This document shows positions 51,262 through 60,263 of a stretch of DNA of 64,000 nt, piece after piece; within the stretch, counting starts at the first letter, position 1, and every line of letters starts with the position of its first letter. This DNA is from a virus. The DNA is taken from positions 1-64,000 of IMG/VR virus record IMGVR_UViG_3300009105_000002. One strand, given 5' to 3'. The position numbers were made by a program, and so were the translations under genes. The notes under the pieces are model-generated. The model ran no database searches, was not told the DNA's origin, and saw only the letters and a program-made list of their open reading frames with translations.

Positions 51262-51960
51262 TTAGATATCCTCCCATTCTCCGTTCCCTTTATACCTTTT
51301 TGAGACACCTTCGGCATTTTTATAAACCCTGCCGACTACCAAATTTTCTTCTGGAATCGGCTTTTTCTGAAACGCCCCTTTGACTTTATCTACTATTTCT
51401 CTAATGTTAATACCACCCTTTTTTTCAACAACAGGTTCTGGTGTTACTTCTTCTTGAACCTCTGGATATTTCGCATCAAAGAGATTGGCTAAATCTGCGT
51501 CTATCCCACGCCAATCAGGGCCAAGTTTACGCATTATATAATTCTCGGCTTCTATCCGTGCTTGTTGCCCTATTCCAAACTCCTCTTTATAACCAGAAGG
51601 ATCAATATAGCCGCCGGCTGCAATTCCACCTTTTATTGCTTCTATCTGCGCCGGAGTAAACTTACGCTTAATAGACAGATCTCCTGATCCGGTTACATCT
51701 AAATACCGATTACCTGATCCACCTTCAACTTGGAAATCATCAAGGACGCCTGTTAAATGCTCTTTTTTTACGCCATATTCTGCCTTTGTTTTCTTTTTAT
51801 GGAGCTCCGCTTGGAACGCCATTTCTTTGCCTAATTCCACGTTCTTATTATAAGCGTCCACGACACTATTTATGGCGTCGCCGGTTGGATTGACACCCGG
51901 CATTTGCGCCATTTGGACACCTGTTTGAAACTGCTCCATAGGTAATCTTAATCGTCCCAT
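51262..51960 (-). CDS. Putative internal virion protein
   Basis: The 232-residue protein starts MGRLRLPMEQFQTGVQMAQMPGVNPTGDAINSVVDAYNKNVELGKEMAFQAELHKKK. The early glutamine-rich helical region resembles small ejection proteins. It abuts the polyvalent gene with no gap. The end (VVGRVYKNAEGVSKRYKGNGEWEDI) looks like a small beta domain. Confidence 0.55.
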   Translation of the reverse strand: MGRLRLPMEQFQTGVQMAQMPGVNPTGDAINSVVDAYNKNVELGKEMAFQAELHKKKTKAEYGVKKEHLTGVLDDFQVEGGSGNRYLDVTGSGDLSIKRKFTPAQIEAIKGGIAAGGYIDPSGYKEEFGIGQQARIEAENYIMRKLGPDWRGIDADLANLFDAKYPEVQEEVTPEPVVEKKGGINIREIVDKVKGAFQKKPIPEENLVVGRVYKNAEGVSKRYKGNGEWEDI

Positions 51961-51972
51961 ATTTTACCTCTC

Positions 51973-53436
51973 TTATGTGTAAGATACTTTGTCTAATCCA
52001 AGACCTTTCTGCATCATCATACCTCCAAATTTACCGAAGATCTCCTTGAATTGTGCCGCTGTTGCATAATCTATGCCGTATTCAAGCATAATCCTGTCCA
52101 GATCCAATTGTGCTATATCGGCATATCTATTAAAGGTTTGCTCGTCTACGCCTAAAGCGGTGCGCATATCCTCGGCCTCTCTGGTCAAAAATTCCTGTTG
52201 GTGTTGGTGTTCAAGGTTTGCTATATAATTCGATTTCTTCTGTGCCCAATCGCTTTCCAATTTCATCATATCTTTTCTGAAAGCAGAATCGGTTTCTATA
52301 TCGGCACCCGGTCGCAATTGCTTGTAGCGAGATACAAGGCTATCTTTTGCATCTTTATAAGCGTTATCAAAATTCGCTAACTGCGCTGTCTTGTAGTCTT
52401 CCGGTAATCCTGAATATTCTGCCCCTAAACGGCCTGTAAGTTTTTCAAGTCCCAATGTTCCAATCGGTGTAACAGCGCCATCTCCTCCTTTTATCTTTTC
52501 AGAAAGACTGGCGACTTCTGCCGATTCAGGCATTTCCGGTTGTTTCATGCCCTGCGCCGCCATAGGAATTGCAAAACCGGCTAAAGTTTTTGGCCAGCTT
52601 TTGCCCAGCAATTTTGTCATAATACCGCCTTGAGAGGCGGCTGATGATGTTTGACCTGCACTTGGTAATCCTGCCTTTGCTACTGAGGGAGCCGGCCCTC
52701 CGTATAAACGACTTACATTACCGGTAGTGGCAGGCTTTGCTATACCCTGCGCTCCAATTGAACCCGTTGATTTTGGCACCGCTGGCGTTGTTGTTTTTGG
52801 GATACTAAACGCGTCTAATGCACCTGCAGTTTTTCCTGCTGTTGCAGTTTTTCCTGCTGCTGCTGCTGTTAATCCTGTGCCTGTAGCAGCCGTTTTTCCT
52901 GCCGTCAATCCTGCGCCTGCGGATCCTGCAAGTGATCCTGCACCTGCAGCCCCCACGGCTGCGCCTCCTGCAGTTAAAGTCGGAGCTGCAAACATTTGTC
53001 CTGCCGTAGCCATATTACCTCCGGCTCCTATGCCGCCTGCCGTATAACCGGTAGCAGGGGCAGCTCCTCCATATAAAGTAGTTCCAGTGGCAGCAGTGGT
53101 TGTTCCAGTTCCAGTAGCAGCTGGAGCAGCAGCCGCTCCTCCTCCGGCCATAAGGCCTCCCCCTAAAGCAGCGGTAAGGATTCCAATAGTAGCATTTCTC
53201 CAAGTTTTCTTATGCTTATATCTAATCCCGTCTTCATCTTCATGGTTGCTATATTTCGCTATCATTTCGTCCATTTCGTGATCAAGAGTCAACCTGTTAA
53301 GCCGGCCATCCCCTAAGTCCATAAGGAAAATTTTACCGTTTTTCCTATCACAAAGACCGAACGAATCTTTCGCATAGCGATAGGGCAAATTTTCAAATTT
53401 TTCCGGACTCATAACTTCAATTGTAAACTTTGCCAT
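51973..53436 (-). CDS. Putative internal virion protein with Ala/Gly/Thr-rich centre
   Basis: ATG 53436 has AAAGGAG 7 bases upstream; the frame from 53484 is longer but unsupported. The 487-residue protein starts MAKFTIEVMSPEKFENLPYRYA and has a very repetitive A/G/T-rich stretch (about residues 90-270), then a helical end (ENYIxNLEHQHQQEFL-type). This composition is typical of podovirus internal proteins that unfold during ejection. Confidence 0.6.
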   Translation of the reverse strand: MAKFTIEVMSPEKFENLPYRYAKDSFGLCDRKNGKIFLMDLGDGRLNRLTLDHEMDEMIAKYSNHEDEDGIRYKHKKTWRNATIGILTAALGGGLMAGGGAAAAPAATGTGTTTAATGTTLYGGAAPATGYTAGGIGAGGNMATAGQMFAAPTLTAGGAAVGAAGAGSLAGSAGAGLTAGKTAATGTGLTAAAAGKTATAGKTAGALDAFSIPKTTTPAVPKSTGSIGAQGIAKPATTGNVSRLYGGPAPSVAKAGLPSAGQTSSAASQGGIMTKLLGKSWPKTLAGFAIPMAAQGMKQPEMPESAEVASLSEKIKGGDGAVTPIGTLGLEKLTGRLGAEYSGLPEDYKTAQLANFDNAYKDAKDSLVSRYKQLRPGADIETDSAFRKDMMKLESDWAQKKSNYIANLEHQHQQEFLTREAEDMRTALGVDEQTFNRYADIAQLDLDRIMLEYGIDYATAAQFKEIFGKFGGMMMQKGLGLDKVSYT

Positions 53437-53767
53437 GTTCCACTCCTTTCGTGTAAGTGCAAAACAAATCGTTTTTATTTCCATTAAATCTGAACCAACA
53501 AACTGATTCGATTTGTGGAAATCTTGTCTTAAAATAATGCCACATCTTCCCTTTTTTAATTGTAACGCCTCTCGAAACTATCTTGTCTAAATAAATAAAC
53601 CTTCCGTTTAAATCTTCTTTTACAATAGACCACATTGGACGCTTATAGCATTTCTTGACATCATTTGTAACGAAATAAGTTACGATAGCCTTCCTTCTTT
53701 CTAACGGAATTACCCTCCCCTTTAATTTCATCACCAAAAAATACCAAAGCATTTTCATTAAAGACAT
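53417..53767 (-). CDS. 116-residue basic protein of unknown function
   Basis: ATG 53767 is preferred, as the longer in-frame start at 53977 lies inside the overlapping membrane protein gene. The product has MKMLWYFLVMKLKGRVIPLERRKAIVTYFVTNDVKKCYKRPMWSIVKEDLNGRFIYLDKIVSRG and ends CTYTKGVEHGKVYN. Rich in basic and aromatic residues. It overlaps the next gene by 20 bp. Confidence 0.5.
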   Translation of the reverse strand: MSLMKMLWYFLVMKLKGRVIPLERRKAIVTYFVTNDVKKCYKRPMWSIVKEDLNGRFIYLDKIVSRGVTIKKGKMWHYFKTRFPQIESVCWFRFNGNKNDLFCTYTKGVEHGKVYN

Positions 53768-54234
53768 GCGCACCCGCCCATTATTGCGTAAATGATTATC
53801 TCCTCTGTATTTAAAACCTTGCCAAAAACTTTTATTTGCGGTTCCGTTTTGATAACTGCTCCAAAAAGCGGCATAGTAATTCCGAGAATAGGTATAGGCC
53901 ATATATTCCGAACCACAACAGCGATAGTGCCTCCGAGCAAGACTCCAATAACCAATCTCGTGCACACCGCAGCCCAAAACGGATTCTCTTTAGTAACCTT
54001 GTAATAAAAGAACCTGCCAATTAAACTCCCTTGGTCTAAAGGCGGAGGGCCGTCGGGGATTCCATACCCTAATCGTAATGGCGCTGCGCTTAACAGCCCC
54101 CACCAATTCCATTTCGCCAAAGCAATTATTACCGGTATTCCTATTCGTCTCCAATTTTTACTCGTCCCTTCTGCTCCTGCCCAACCTCCTAAAAATCCAC
54201 AAGTTATTATCAAAATTGTATTTAGAATAATCAA
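53758..54234 (-). CDS. Multi-span membrane protein, possible relative of the phage 1 gene at 39861
   Basis: The 158-residue product has hydrophobic segments (MIILNTILIITCGFLGGWAGA, FWAAVCTRLVIGVLLGGTIAVVV, IPILGITMPLFGAVI, EIIIYAIMGGCACL). TSKNWRRIGIPVII and LRLGYGIPDG resemble RAKKIIRRLGGALV and SMGYG in the phage 1 protein. Function unknown; it lies between fibre and internal protein genes. Confidence 0.55.
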   Translation of the reverse strand: MIILNTILIITCGFLGGWAGAEGTSKNWRRIGIPVIIALAKWNWWGLLSAAPLRLGYGIPDGPPPLDQGSLIGRFFYYKVTKENPFWAAVCTRLVIGVLLGGTIAVVVRNIWPIPILGITMPLFGAVIKTEPQIKVFGKVLNTEEIIIYAIMGGCACL

Positions 54235-55067
54235 TTTATCACCGCTATTTTAAAAGGCGTTCCGTTGACTATTAAATTAACGTATGCCGCTGAACTTACT
54301 ACTGCTGCGCCGGCCATTGTATCTACTGCTACTCCAAAATCCCATCTATTTGTGCCTCCGTCAGTTGCTATTGGCCCTGTAAAATCCCCTGTCCTTGCCG
54401 TAAAATCCCCTGTCGCTGTAAGGTCTCCGGCAAAATTACCAGTTCCGGCTCTAAAATCGTGCGTGCCTATATTAACTGCCGTGCTCGCACTTGCATAAGG
54501 AACGATCCCTGTTAAACCGGTTCCAATCCCAAGATATGAAGCAGCGTTTATACTACCAGTCGTTAAGATATGTTTTGCCCCTAAATTAAGATTTGAAACC
54601 GCTCCTACGTATGGAAGTATCCTTAGCCCTGTATCTACTTTTAAACCAGTCGCACTCTTTGAAAGCGTAGTGCCGTCTAAATTAAGGGCCATATAAAAAT
54701 TAAGATTAGCACCGCTGTCAGCCGTAGCCAAACCCTCCCCGGCCGTTAAAATCCTTTCATACGCAAGATCGCCGTGCGTTGAAACCATTAAGTAAGTGCC
54801 ATCAAGAGGAGCTCCTCCGTAGCCGGATCCGGCGAACCTCATCCACACCCATCCAGAATTGATCCAGAAGTATGTCCAAAAATCATTTCCTCCGGTAGAA
54901 TTAGCCGATACCCTATAACAAAATTCCCCTTCCCTGCCTGTCCAAGTTGGTGCAGCAGTAACTATCTGTGAAGAATATTTGCCGTAATCAAGGAGTAGCG
55001 TTACTTTATCCTTAAAATCTATGACCTCTTGAGGCATTTTATAGAAATCGTAATCGCCTACTTTCAT
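54231..55067 (-). CDS. Tail fibre-like protein
   Basis: The 278-residue protein has VTAAPTWTGREGEFCYRVSANSTGGNDFWTYFWINSGWVWMRFAGSG, a common opening of fibre or collar proteins, then ITAxGEGLAT-type (ILTAGEGLATADSGANLNFYMALNLDGTTLSKSATGLKVD), GTGLTGI and a final region (GGTNRWDFGVAV). It overlaps both neighbours by 4 bp. Confidence 0.7.
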   Translation of the reverse strand: MKVGDYDFYKMPQEVIDFKDKVTLLLDYGKYSSQIVTAAPTWTGREGEFCYRVSANSTGGNDFWTYFWINSGWVWMRFAGSGYGGAPLDGTYLMVSTHGDLAYERILTAGEGLATADSGANLNFYMALNLDGTTLSKSATGLKVDTGLRILPYVGAVSNLNLGAKHILTTGSINAASYLGIGTGLTGIVPYASASTAVNIGTHDFRAGTGNFAGDLTATGDFTARTGDFTGPIATDGGTNRWDFGVAVDTMAGAAVVSSAAYVNLIVNGTPFKIAVIN

Positions 55068-56536
55068 GCTTTTCCCACTCCAAAGTCCGTGCTCATTAAA
55101 TCTGTCCTATTGAGGTTCCACGGATTTGCCTTACTACTGTCAGATGTAAGTTTATATTGATATACATTGCAAGTTATCGGAACGTCTATGAATTTTACAA
55201 TCTGGTTAACGGATCCAGATACAGCTAATTTAACAGTGTCTCTGTTTCTAAAAGTCCTATCGAAATTAAGGGCTTCACTATAGGTCAGAGTTCCAGAAGA
55301 AGTTTCCTCAAAATACATACACATCTTACGTTGCTTTGAAACTACATTGGGGGCCTTATTGAACATGAACGGGCTCTCATACCACTCGTTTACCCCTGTG
55401 GCTCCCACGCCATTTCCACTATCCAACATCCAGCAATACCCTTGATAATCAAACGCCATAAGATACTGCCTATTAGCGCTTTCAGCCATCGTCATATGAA
55501 AGAAATCCTTACCATACCTGTAAGGGAACCAAGCCCCTGTCCGGAGGTTTAAACACGCCATATGCGTAATTTTGCTTGATGGTGTAATCGCTACGGCTAT
55601 TTTATAGAAGTTTTCATTGGTGTCCACTTCCGCAAAAGAGTTGGGAAGCTGACTATCGTCTATTTTTTCTAAGGCAAATTCACACATTTTATTATCGTTC
55701 TCGATCGCACCGGAAACTATTTCGTCGTTAGATCCGTCAAATATCCTCACTCGCCTATCCCAACAAAGCATCATTATTACTTCGCCATAGTCCTTATAAT
55801 TCACTTTCTTAATCGTGCCGGGAACGGCTCCAAAATCTTTCATTTCCTTATAATCGAAGTCCGGGTTGCCTCCAACATATGAAACCTTAAAAATCTTATA
55901 TTTGGTCATTATGTAAAGAAGTCTTCTGTAAAGAACGGCTCCTGTAATTTCATCATCTTTTGAGGAAGGGAGACTGAACGAATTATCCCAATCGCCGTTT
56001 ATCATTGAATTAAAATCCTCATAAGATACGAGCCTCTTATCAGCTTGGGAGTTCATTAAAAAAGCAAATCCTTGAAATTCTATTGAATATTTACAGTTAT
56101 TCGCCGAATTTGAAAGAACGGTCATTTGTGTTCCTGAAGTTCCGGCCCAATACAAAGGAACATCATAACTGTCGTTGGTAGCAATCAGGTAAGCCTTGAT
56201 CCTATCAAAATACATTCTGCTTGCAGTTTGACTTGTTGCTATATGAGTAAAAGTGCTTCCTAAATTTGTTGAATAAAAAATGCCTGTTCCGGCCCCTACA
56301 ATTAAATTTCTCGTGGAAGCGCCGGATCCGAAGTCAAAGCTCCCCCACCCTCCGGTATTTGCGGTAATGGCCCCGTTCATGGATTTAGCACCGTAGATTT
56401 TCTGCAATGAGCCATCCTGAAACTTCATATTCATACAGTTAGGCGACTGTCCTTCGCTTAAGGAAAATACATTCCTTATAGTGCTTAACCCGTCATTGTA
56501 TTCTTTAGTTGAGGCGTCGCGAACTTTCTGTATCAT
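55064..56536 (-). CDS. Beta-propeller-type tail tube/hub protein of podovirus type
   Basis: The 490-residue protein starts STIRNVFSLSEGQSPNCMNMKFQDGSLQKIYGAK and has repeats with NLIVGAGTGIFYSTNL, LLYIMTKYKIFKVSYVGG, VMMLCWDRRVRIFDGSNDEI-like blades. This resembles P22 gp10-like or T7 gp12-like tail hub proteins. It sits between the adaptor gene and the fibre gene. Confidence 0.65.
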   Translation of the reverse strand: MIQKVRDASTKEYNDGLSTIRNVFSLSEGQSPNCMNMKFQDGSLQKIYGAKSMNGAITANTGGWGSFDFGSGASTRNLIVGAGTGIFYSTNLGSTFTHIATSQTASRMYFDRIKAYLIATNDSYDVPLYWAGTSGTQMTVLSNSANNCKYSIEFQGFAFLMNSQADKRLVSYEDFNSMINGDWDNSFSLPSSKDDEITGAVLYRRLLYIMTKYKIFKVSYVGGNPDFDYKEMKDFGAVPGTIKKVNYKDYGEVIMMLCWDRRVRIFDGSNDEIVSGAIENDNKMCEFALEKIDDSQLPNSFAEVDTNENFYKIAVAITPSSKITHMACLNLRTGAWFPYRYGKDFFHMTMAESANRQYLMAFDYQGYCWMLDSGNGVGATGVNEWYESPFMFNKAPNVVSKQRKMCMYFEETSSGTLTYSEALNFDRTFRNRDTVKLAVSGSVNQIVKFIDVPITCNVYQYKLTSDSSKANPWNLNRTDLMSTDFGVGKA

Positions 56537-56538
56537 TT

Positions 56539-57642
56539 TTACTCCCTGTAATCATATTCCTCAAAATCGCCCTCTAAATCAACCGAATCCAAGCGAGTTA
56601 GATACCTTACCTTTGCGTCCGTCATTATGGTTGCTGTTTTAACATGATGATAAGCATACATAGGATCATCTTGGTTACCTATCAATTCCCGCACTGCTCC
56701 GTGCAATACGGCCAAGTGCATAAACGCCGGCATATCAGGAACAGAGCTGATAACATATTCTGCGCCTGCAACGGAAGAATTTGTGAAAAGAGTTGATACG
56801 GTCAGGGAGGAGTCGTGAGTAATGCCATTTATCCTGAACCACTCGCTATCCTCTTGTATGCCATTAGCGTTTACCCTGATATAATCGCCAGTATTCGCCT
56901 CTAAAAAGCGTGATCCTGTGCCTGTAACGGTGCTTGTGGATCCTGTAATAGTAATCGTGCCCATAGAAGTTTGTCGTAGAGGTTTTGCAACTCGGAAATA
57001 ATCATACCCTAAAGCAATCCCATATTGAGGAGGAGGGATCAATTCTACTTGAGGGTTCCCCGCAGTATCATTTGATACAATCCGGCAACAGCTTGGAGTG
57101 CCCGGCGAGGCAGAATATTCCCTGTAATACTGAATATGTCGCTTTTCCGGAATAATAGTTTTCTTCCCACCTTGCCATAAGATAAGGCCTCCCTTGATTG
57201 GAAACCTATCAAAATCCGGCGCTAATGCGTATATAGGTTGAAAGATATTATAGCTTTGGCTTGAAATATTTGTAGTGCCGGCAATAGGAGGATTAACTGT
57301 GCCTCCCGTAGTATCGGTAAAAGTAAAATCATATACTACATCATTTCCTGAAATCTTAATTTTTCTGCCTGTCATACCTGCAATAAGCGTGGTTCCTGAA
57401 AAAGTCAACTGTGTTGCGCCTGTATTCGCTGAAACTGTGCCGGTGTTATATTTCTGGTCGCAGGTAATCGATGAACTTGCCTTCATAAACTCCCAATCAA
57501 ATTTACCGCTTATCTCCTTCGTGGCCATATCGTTCACTGATCCACGCACTCTTGGTCGATCATTTTCAGAACCGGAACGTGAGATTTCGGCGGCGCGCTC
57601 AATGAGTTCAGTATAAGGGATTTCGTTAATATTTTTGCTCAT
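56539..57642 (-). CDS. Podovirus head-tail adaptor protein
   Basis: The 367-residue protein begins YTELIERAAEISRSGSENDRPRVRGSVNDMATKEISGKFDWEFM, an N-terminal helical adaptor, has beta inserts (NTGATQLTFSGTTLIAGMTGRKIKI), then PIKGGLILWQGGKKTIIPEKRHIQYYREYSASPGTPSCCRIVSNDTAGNPQVELIPPP and YDYFRVAKPL. This resembles the gp11/gp4-type adaptors of podoviruses. Confidence 0.65.
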   Translation of the reverse strand: MSKNINEIPYTELIERAAEISRSGSENDRPRVRGSVNDMATKEISGKFDWEFMKASSSITCDQKYNTGTVSANTGATQLTFSGTTLIAGMTGRKIKISGNDVVYDFTFTDTTGGTVNPPIAGTTNISSQSYNIFQPIYALAPDFDRFPIKGGLILWQGGKKTIIPEKRHIQYYREYSASPGTPSCCRIVSNDTAGNPQVELIPPPQYGIALGYDYFRVAKPLRQTSMGTITITGSTSTVTGTGSRFLEANTGDYIRVNANGIQEDSEWFRINGITHDSSLTVSTLFTNSSVAGAEYVISSVPDMPAFMHLAVLHGAVRELIGNQDDPMYAYHHVKTATIMTDAKVRYLTRLDSVDLEGDFEEYDYRE

Positions 57643-57643
57643 A

Positions 57644-57966
57644 TCAAAACCTCACTTTGAATTTAAAACCTACGTATCTCTCTCCACTTGGAGTAGTTAA
57701 ATTACCTATCTTTGTATGAGAACCTACAAAATAGATGACTTTCCCGACCCTAACTACTCCCCGAATTTTTTTAACAGTTCTTGCCCCTTAAACAAAATCT
57801 TTTGTATCTTCTCTAAGGTGTCAGCTATTTTGTTTACGAGATGATCTTCTGCCGGTTGAAATACATTTATAATTCCGGCGAGCAATTTTAAAATAGCGCC
57901 TATAATACCCGTTGCCATGCTGATTACTTTAAGCAACCATGCGATTCTGTTGGTTATAAATCTCAT
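57644..57966 (-). CDS. Small membrane protein with probable -1 frameshift extension
   Basis: The zero frame (57754-57966) is 70 residues: a hydrophobic segment (LLKVISMATGIIGAILKLLAGII) and a helical tail ending LLKKFGE. An A7 run lies at 57766-57772 in exact A AAA AAA phase. A -1 slip reads through 40 more codons (from IRGVVRVGKVIYFVG to YVGFKFKVRF) and stops at 57644, one base before the next start. The extra frame has no ATG, GTG or TTG at its beginning, so it is not a normal separate gene. It might also be a broken gene or an A7 length error. Confidence 0.55.
57766..57772 (-). promoter_or_regulatory. A7 slippery heptamer
   Basis: TTA AAA AAA TTC in the zero frame, so A AAA AAA is placed correctly for simultaneous -1 slippage. 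See the 57644-57966 entry. Confidence 0.5.
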
Positions 57967-57968
57967 AA

Positions 57969-58163
57969 TTACCTCCCGTTTTTTAACATAAAATCTTTTA
58001 AATCTTCTATCCTTGAATTCACGTCATCTATTCTTGTATCAAAATGACCTCGTAAGCCCTGAACACTTTCTTTTATACTATTTTGAGCTTGGTGACATTC
58101 TCGCGTTTTAACATATTTGCCATTCTTTCCCGAAAAAGTAACGTCAAAACCAAGTAAATTCAT
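57969..58163 (-). CDS. 64-residue helical protein
   Basis: It starts MNLLGFDVTFSGKNGKYVKTRECHQAQNSIKESVQG and has a coiled end (TRIDDVNSRIEDLKDFMLKNG). The start overlaps the LamG stop. A membrane-side coiled role like XhlA is possible, as its neighbour is a membrane protein. Confidence 0.45.
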   Translation of the reverse strand: MNLLGFDVTFSGKNGKYVKTRECHQAQNSIKESVQGLRGHFDTRIDDVNSRIEDLKDFMLKNGR

Positions 58164-59401
58164 TACTTACCTCCCATCCATTTCCCTCGACTCGTTTCCT
58201 GCCACACCGAGTTGTCAGTTTGATAGACAAGGTTCAAAACAAAACCTGAACCCATTACATATGCGCCTCCACCCATCAGAGAAATACCGGTTCCATCTCT
58301 AATCCTCAGTTTAGGGGTATCTGTTGTATGGTGTATAGTTAATAAATCTCCGGTTTTACCTGCGGAAATTTGAGGATTTTTGGAAATTTCAACTATTGTT
58401 TCGTCGCCGCCTCCTGATAGGGCAAAGGGTTGTTCTGACGGGGTTACAGTTTCTATTAAAGTTTTAGTAAAACCCTTACCGACATTAGCATCAGAAGGAG
58501 TAGCTGTATCTAAAAGCGACGTCTTAACAACGGCTTTAAGTATGACCTCTGAAAGAGTAGTCGTATCTGTCATAGGAAGCTTTACTATGGCTTTAGCCCC
58601 AAAGGGTTCGGAGGTAGTAATGGTTTCCGCCACAGACTTTCCTATGGCTTTAGCCCCAAAGGGTTCGGAGGTAGTAATGGTTTCATTGATAGTTTCAGTA
58701 TATTCTGATAAGTTATTATACGCAGCAGTGGGGGGTGTAAAGTTAGAAGTCCATCTTGCTACACCCTTGCTTATACGAAATTCGTCTATCCAACCAACGA
58801 CGCCCTTACTTCCTCCGTTTTCTGCGCCGATGGCTAATATTGCCGCTATATTTCCGAGTTCCTCGTTCTCTGCTAAAGCTGAACCCCAATATATGCTTTT
58901 TGAATCTCCATCTATAAAAGCATACATGTTGTTTTCGCCAGTGCCATATCTAACTACTGCGACATGCTGCCAGTCAGTTGTAAAAACAGCACTGTTAGTA
59001 TTGAACGCAGCAGCAGTAGTTGCACCACTTTCATAGTAATAAAAATATAGTTTCCCGTTATAGCTGAGTATTTGAGCATAGTTGGTGCCATTTTCATATT
59101 GTTCATAAAACATAAATGTTGACGCGACCACAGGGTCAGTATTAAATTTAACCCAAAAATCTATGGTGAAGTTTCCTGTTCCATAATACCAGTCGTCATC
59201 GTCCGCATAAGTTATATAATCGTCTCCGTCTAACAATAAACTCGCAGTTCCAAATTTCTTCTGCGCCGTGTCTAATTGAGCATCGTTTACGCAGGTAGCA
59301 TTACCGTGACTGCCCCCCACAGAAGTATCTGGAACAGTCGTTGACGTATCCGATCCATCACACGCAAGCAATAGTTTTGTATTACTATCGTTACCCGGCA
59401 T
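58163..59401 (-). CDS. LamG-like adhesin with repeat tail
   Basis: The 412-residue protein has the LamG fold at about 10-225: KKFGTASLLLDGDDYITYADDDDWYYGTG, WVKFNTDP, WQHVAVVRYGTGENNMYAFIDGDSKS and WIDEFRISKGVARW. It then carries short repeats with ETITTSEPFGAKAI (about 235-330) and a C-terminal tip (ISKNPQISAGKTGDLLTIHHTTDTP). It has no signal peptide, in contrast to the phage 1 homologue. It probably sits on the tail and binds a host glycan. Confidence 0.8.
   Translation of the reverse strand: MPGNDSNTKLLLACDGSDTSTTVPDTSVGGSHGNATCVNDAQLDTAQKKFGTASLLLDGDDYITYADDDDWYYGTGNFTIDFWVKFNTDPVVASTFMFYEQYENGTNYAQILSYNGKLYFYYYESGATTAAAFNTNSAVFTTDWQHVAVVRYGTGENNMYAFIDGDSKSIYWGSALAENEELGNIAAILAIGAENGGSKGVVGWIDEFRISKGVARWTSNFTPPTAAYNNLSEYTETINETITTSEPFGAKAIGKSVAETITTSEPFGAKAIVKLPMTDTTTLSEVILKAVVKTSLLDTATPSDANVGKGFTKTLIETVTPSEQPFALSGGGDETIVEISKNPQISAGKTGDLLTIHHTTDTPKLRIRDGTGISLMGGGAYVMGSGFVLNLVYQTDNSVWQETSRGKWMGGK
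58585..58684 (-). repeat. 57-bp periodic repeat inside the LamG gene
   Basis: A 43-bp block is identical at 58585-58627 and 58642-58684, a period of 57 bp (19 codons). It encodes the ETITTSEPFGAKAI repeats. The high identity at DNA level suggests recent duplication. Confidence 0.85.
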
Positions 59402-59409
59402 AAATCTCC

Positions 59410-59886
59410 TTAGGCGATTTTTATATTATGCGTTATTTGCAATGTATCTCCGGAGTTCATTGTTACTGCCCCGAATGTTTGCACGGCTAATATCCAACCT
59501 CCAGCGTCAGTTTGCATAATAGCTTCCTCTTGCACGCTTTGATTATCTGAATTACAGGTAAAAGTCTTTACGTATCTCGTAGTATCTCCGCTTGTGGTTG
59601 TGAGCGTGTTTGAAGTTGTCGCTACTGCCCTCACAAGTCCTGCACCGTCGGCTCCAATATACTCTCCGATTGCAGTCGTGGAAGTAGTAATTGAAGTGAG
59701 GTTTGAGCCCAAGGCCATGTATTGTCCGCCCGAGTTGTCCGTAGTAAGACCAAGCAACATAGCGCAAAGACGCTTGCCGGAACTGGTAATAAGGTTTGTA
59801 ACTTTCCTTGTTGCAAAAACCGATCCGTCCGGGTGCCTTGCTACAATCTCTACTTCCCCCATCATTTTCATCATTTCTCCAAACAT
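59410..59886 (-). CDS. Small fibre or decoration-type protein
   Basis: GGGAGGGG precedes ATG 59886. The 158-residue protein has GEVEIVARHPDGSVFATRKVTNLITSSGKRLCAMLLGLTTDN, a short-fibre-like opening, and a beta-rich end (SGDTLQITHNIKIA). It lies between LamG and a cysteine protein. Confidence 0.6.
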   Translation of the reverse strand: MFGEMMKMMGEVEIVARHPDGSVFATRKVTNLITSSGKRLCAMLLGLTTDNSGGQYMALGSNLTSITTSTTAIGEYIGADGAGLVRAVATTSNTLTTTSGDTTRYVKTFTCNSDNQSVQEEAIMQTDAGGWILAVQTFGAVTMNSGDTLQITHNIKIA

Positions 59887-59896
59887 AACCCCTCCC

Positions 59897-60217
59897 TTAG
59901 TTTGATAGTATCCAACTCACATAAGTCGACGACGCTGTAACCAACATCCACGGAACATTTAGGTTTAAGGCAATTCCGCCTGAATTTGTTATATACTGCA
60001 CCACCCTTGCGCTTTCAGGAGGAACAGTCGTCGTAGTTGAGTTAGCTCTTTTTTGACTTGCGCCTATTTCGCCCTCGCCCCCTAAAGATTTTTTAGAGGG
60101 CTTAGGTGTATCGTAACATTCCTCATCAAGCCATAGACCGTCTTTCTGTTTAAGGACGTTCTTATGAAAAACAAACCCACAGCGATCGCATTCTCGTAAT
60201 TGTAATCTATTACTCAT
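59897..60217 (-). CDS. 106-residue protein with a zinc-like N-terminus
   Basis: It starts MSNRLQLRECDRCGFVFHKNVLKQKDGLWLDEECYD, giving CxxC and a further Cys. A low-complexity linker follows (GGEGEIGASQKRANSTTTTVPPESA) and a beta tip. Likely a minor virion protein. Confidence 0.55.
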   Translation of the reverse strand: MSNRLQLRECDRCGFVFHKNVLKQKDGLWLDEECYDTPKPSKKSLGGEGEIGASQKRANSTTTTVPPESARVVQYITNSGGIALNLNVPWMLVTASSTYVSWILSN

Positions 60218-60263
60218 AATAGTATATAAAAATGCAAGGGGAGGTTTTGGCCCCCCCCTAATG

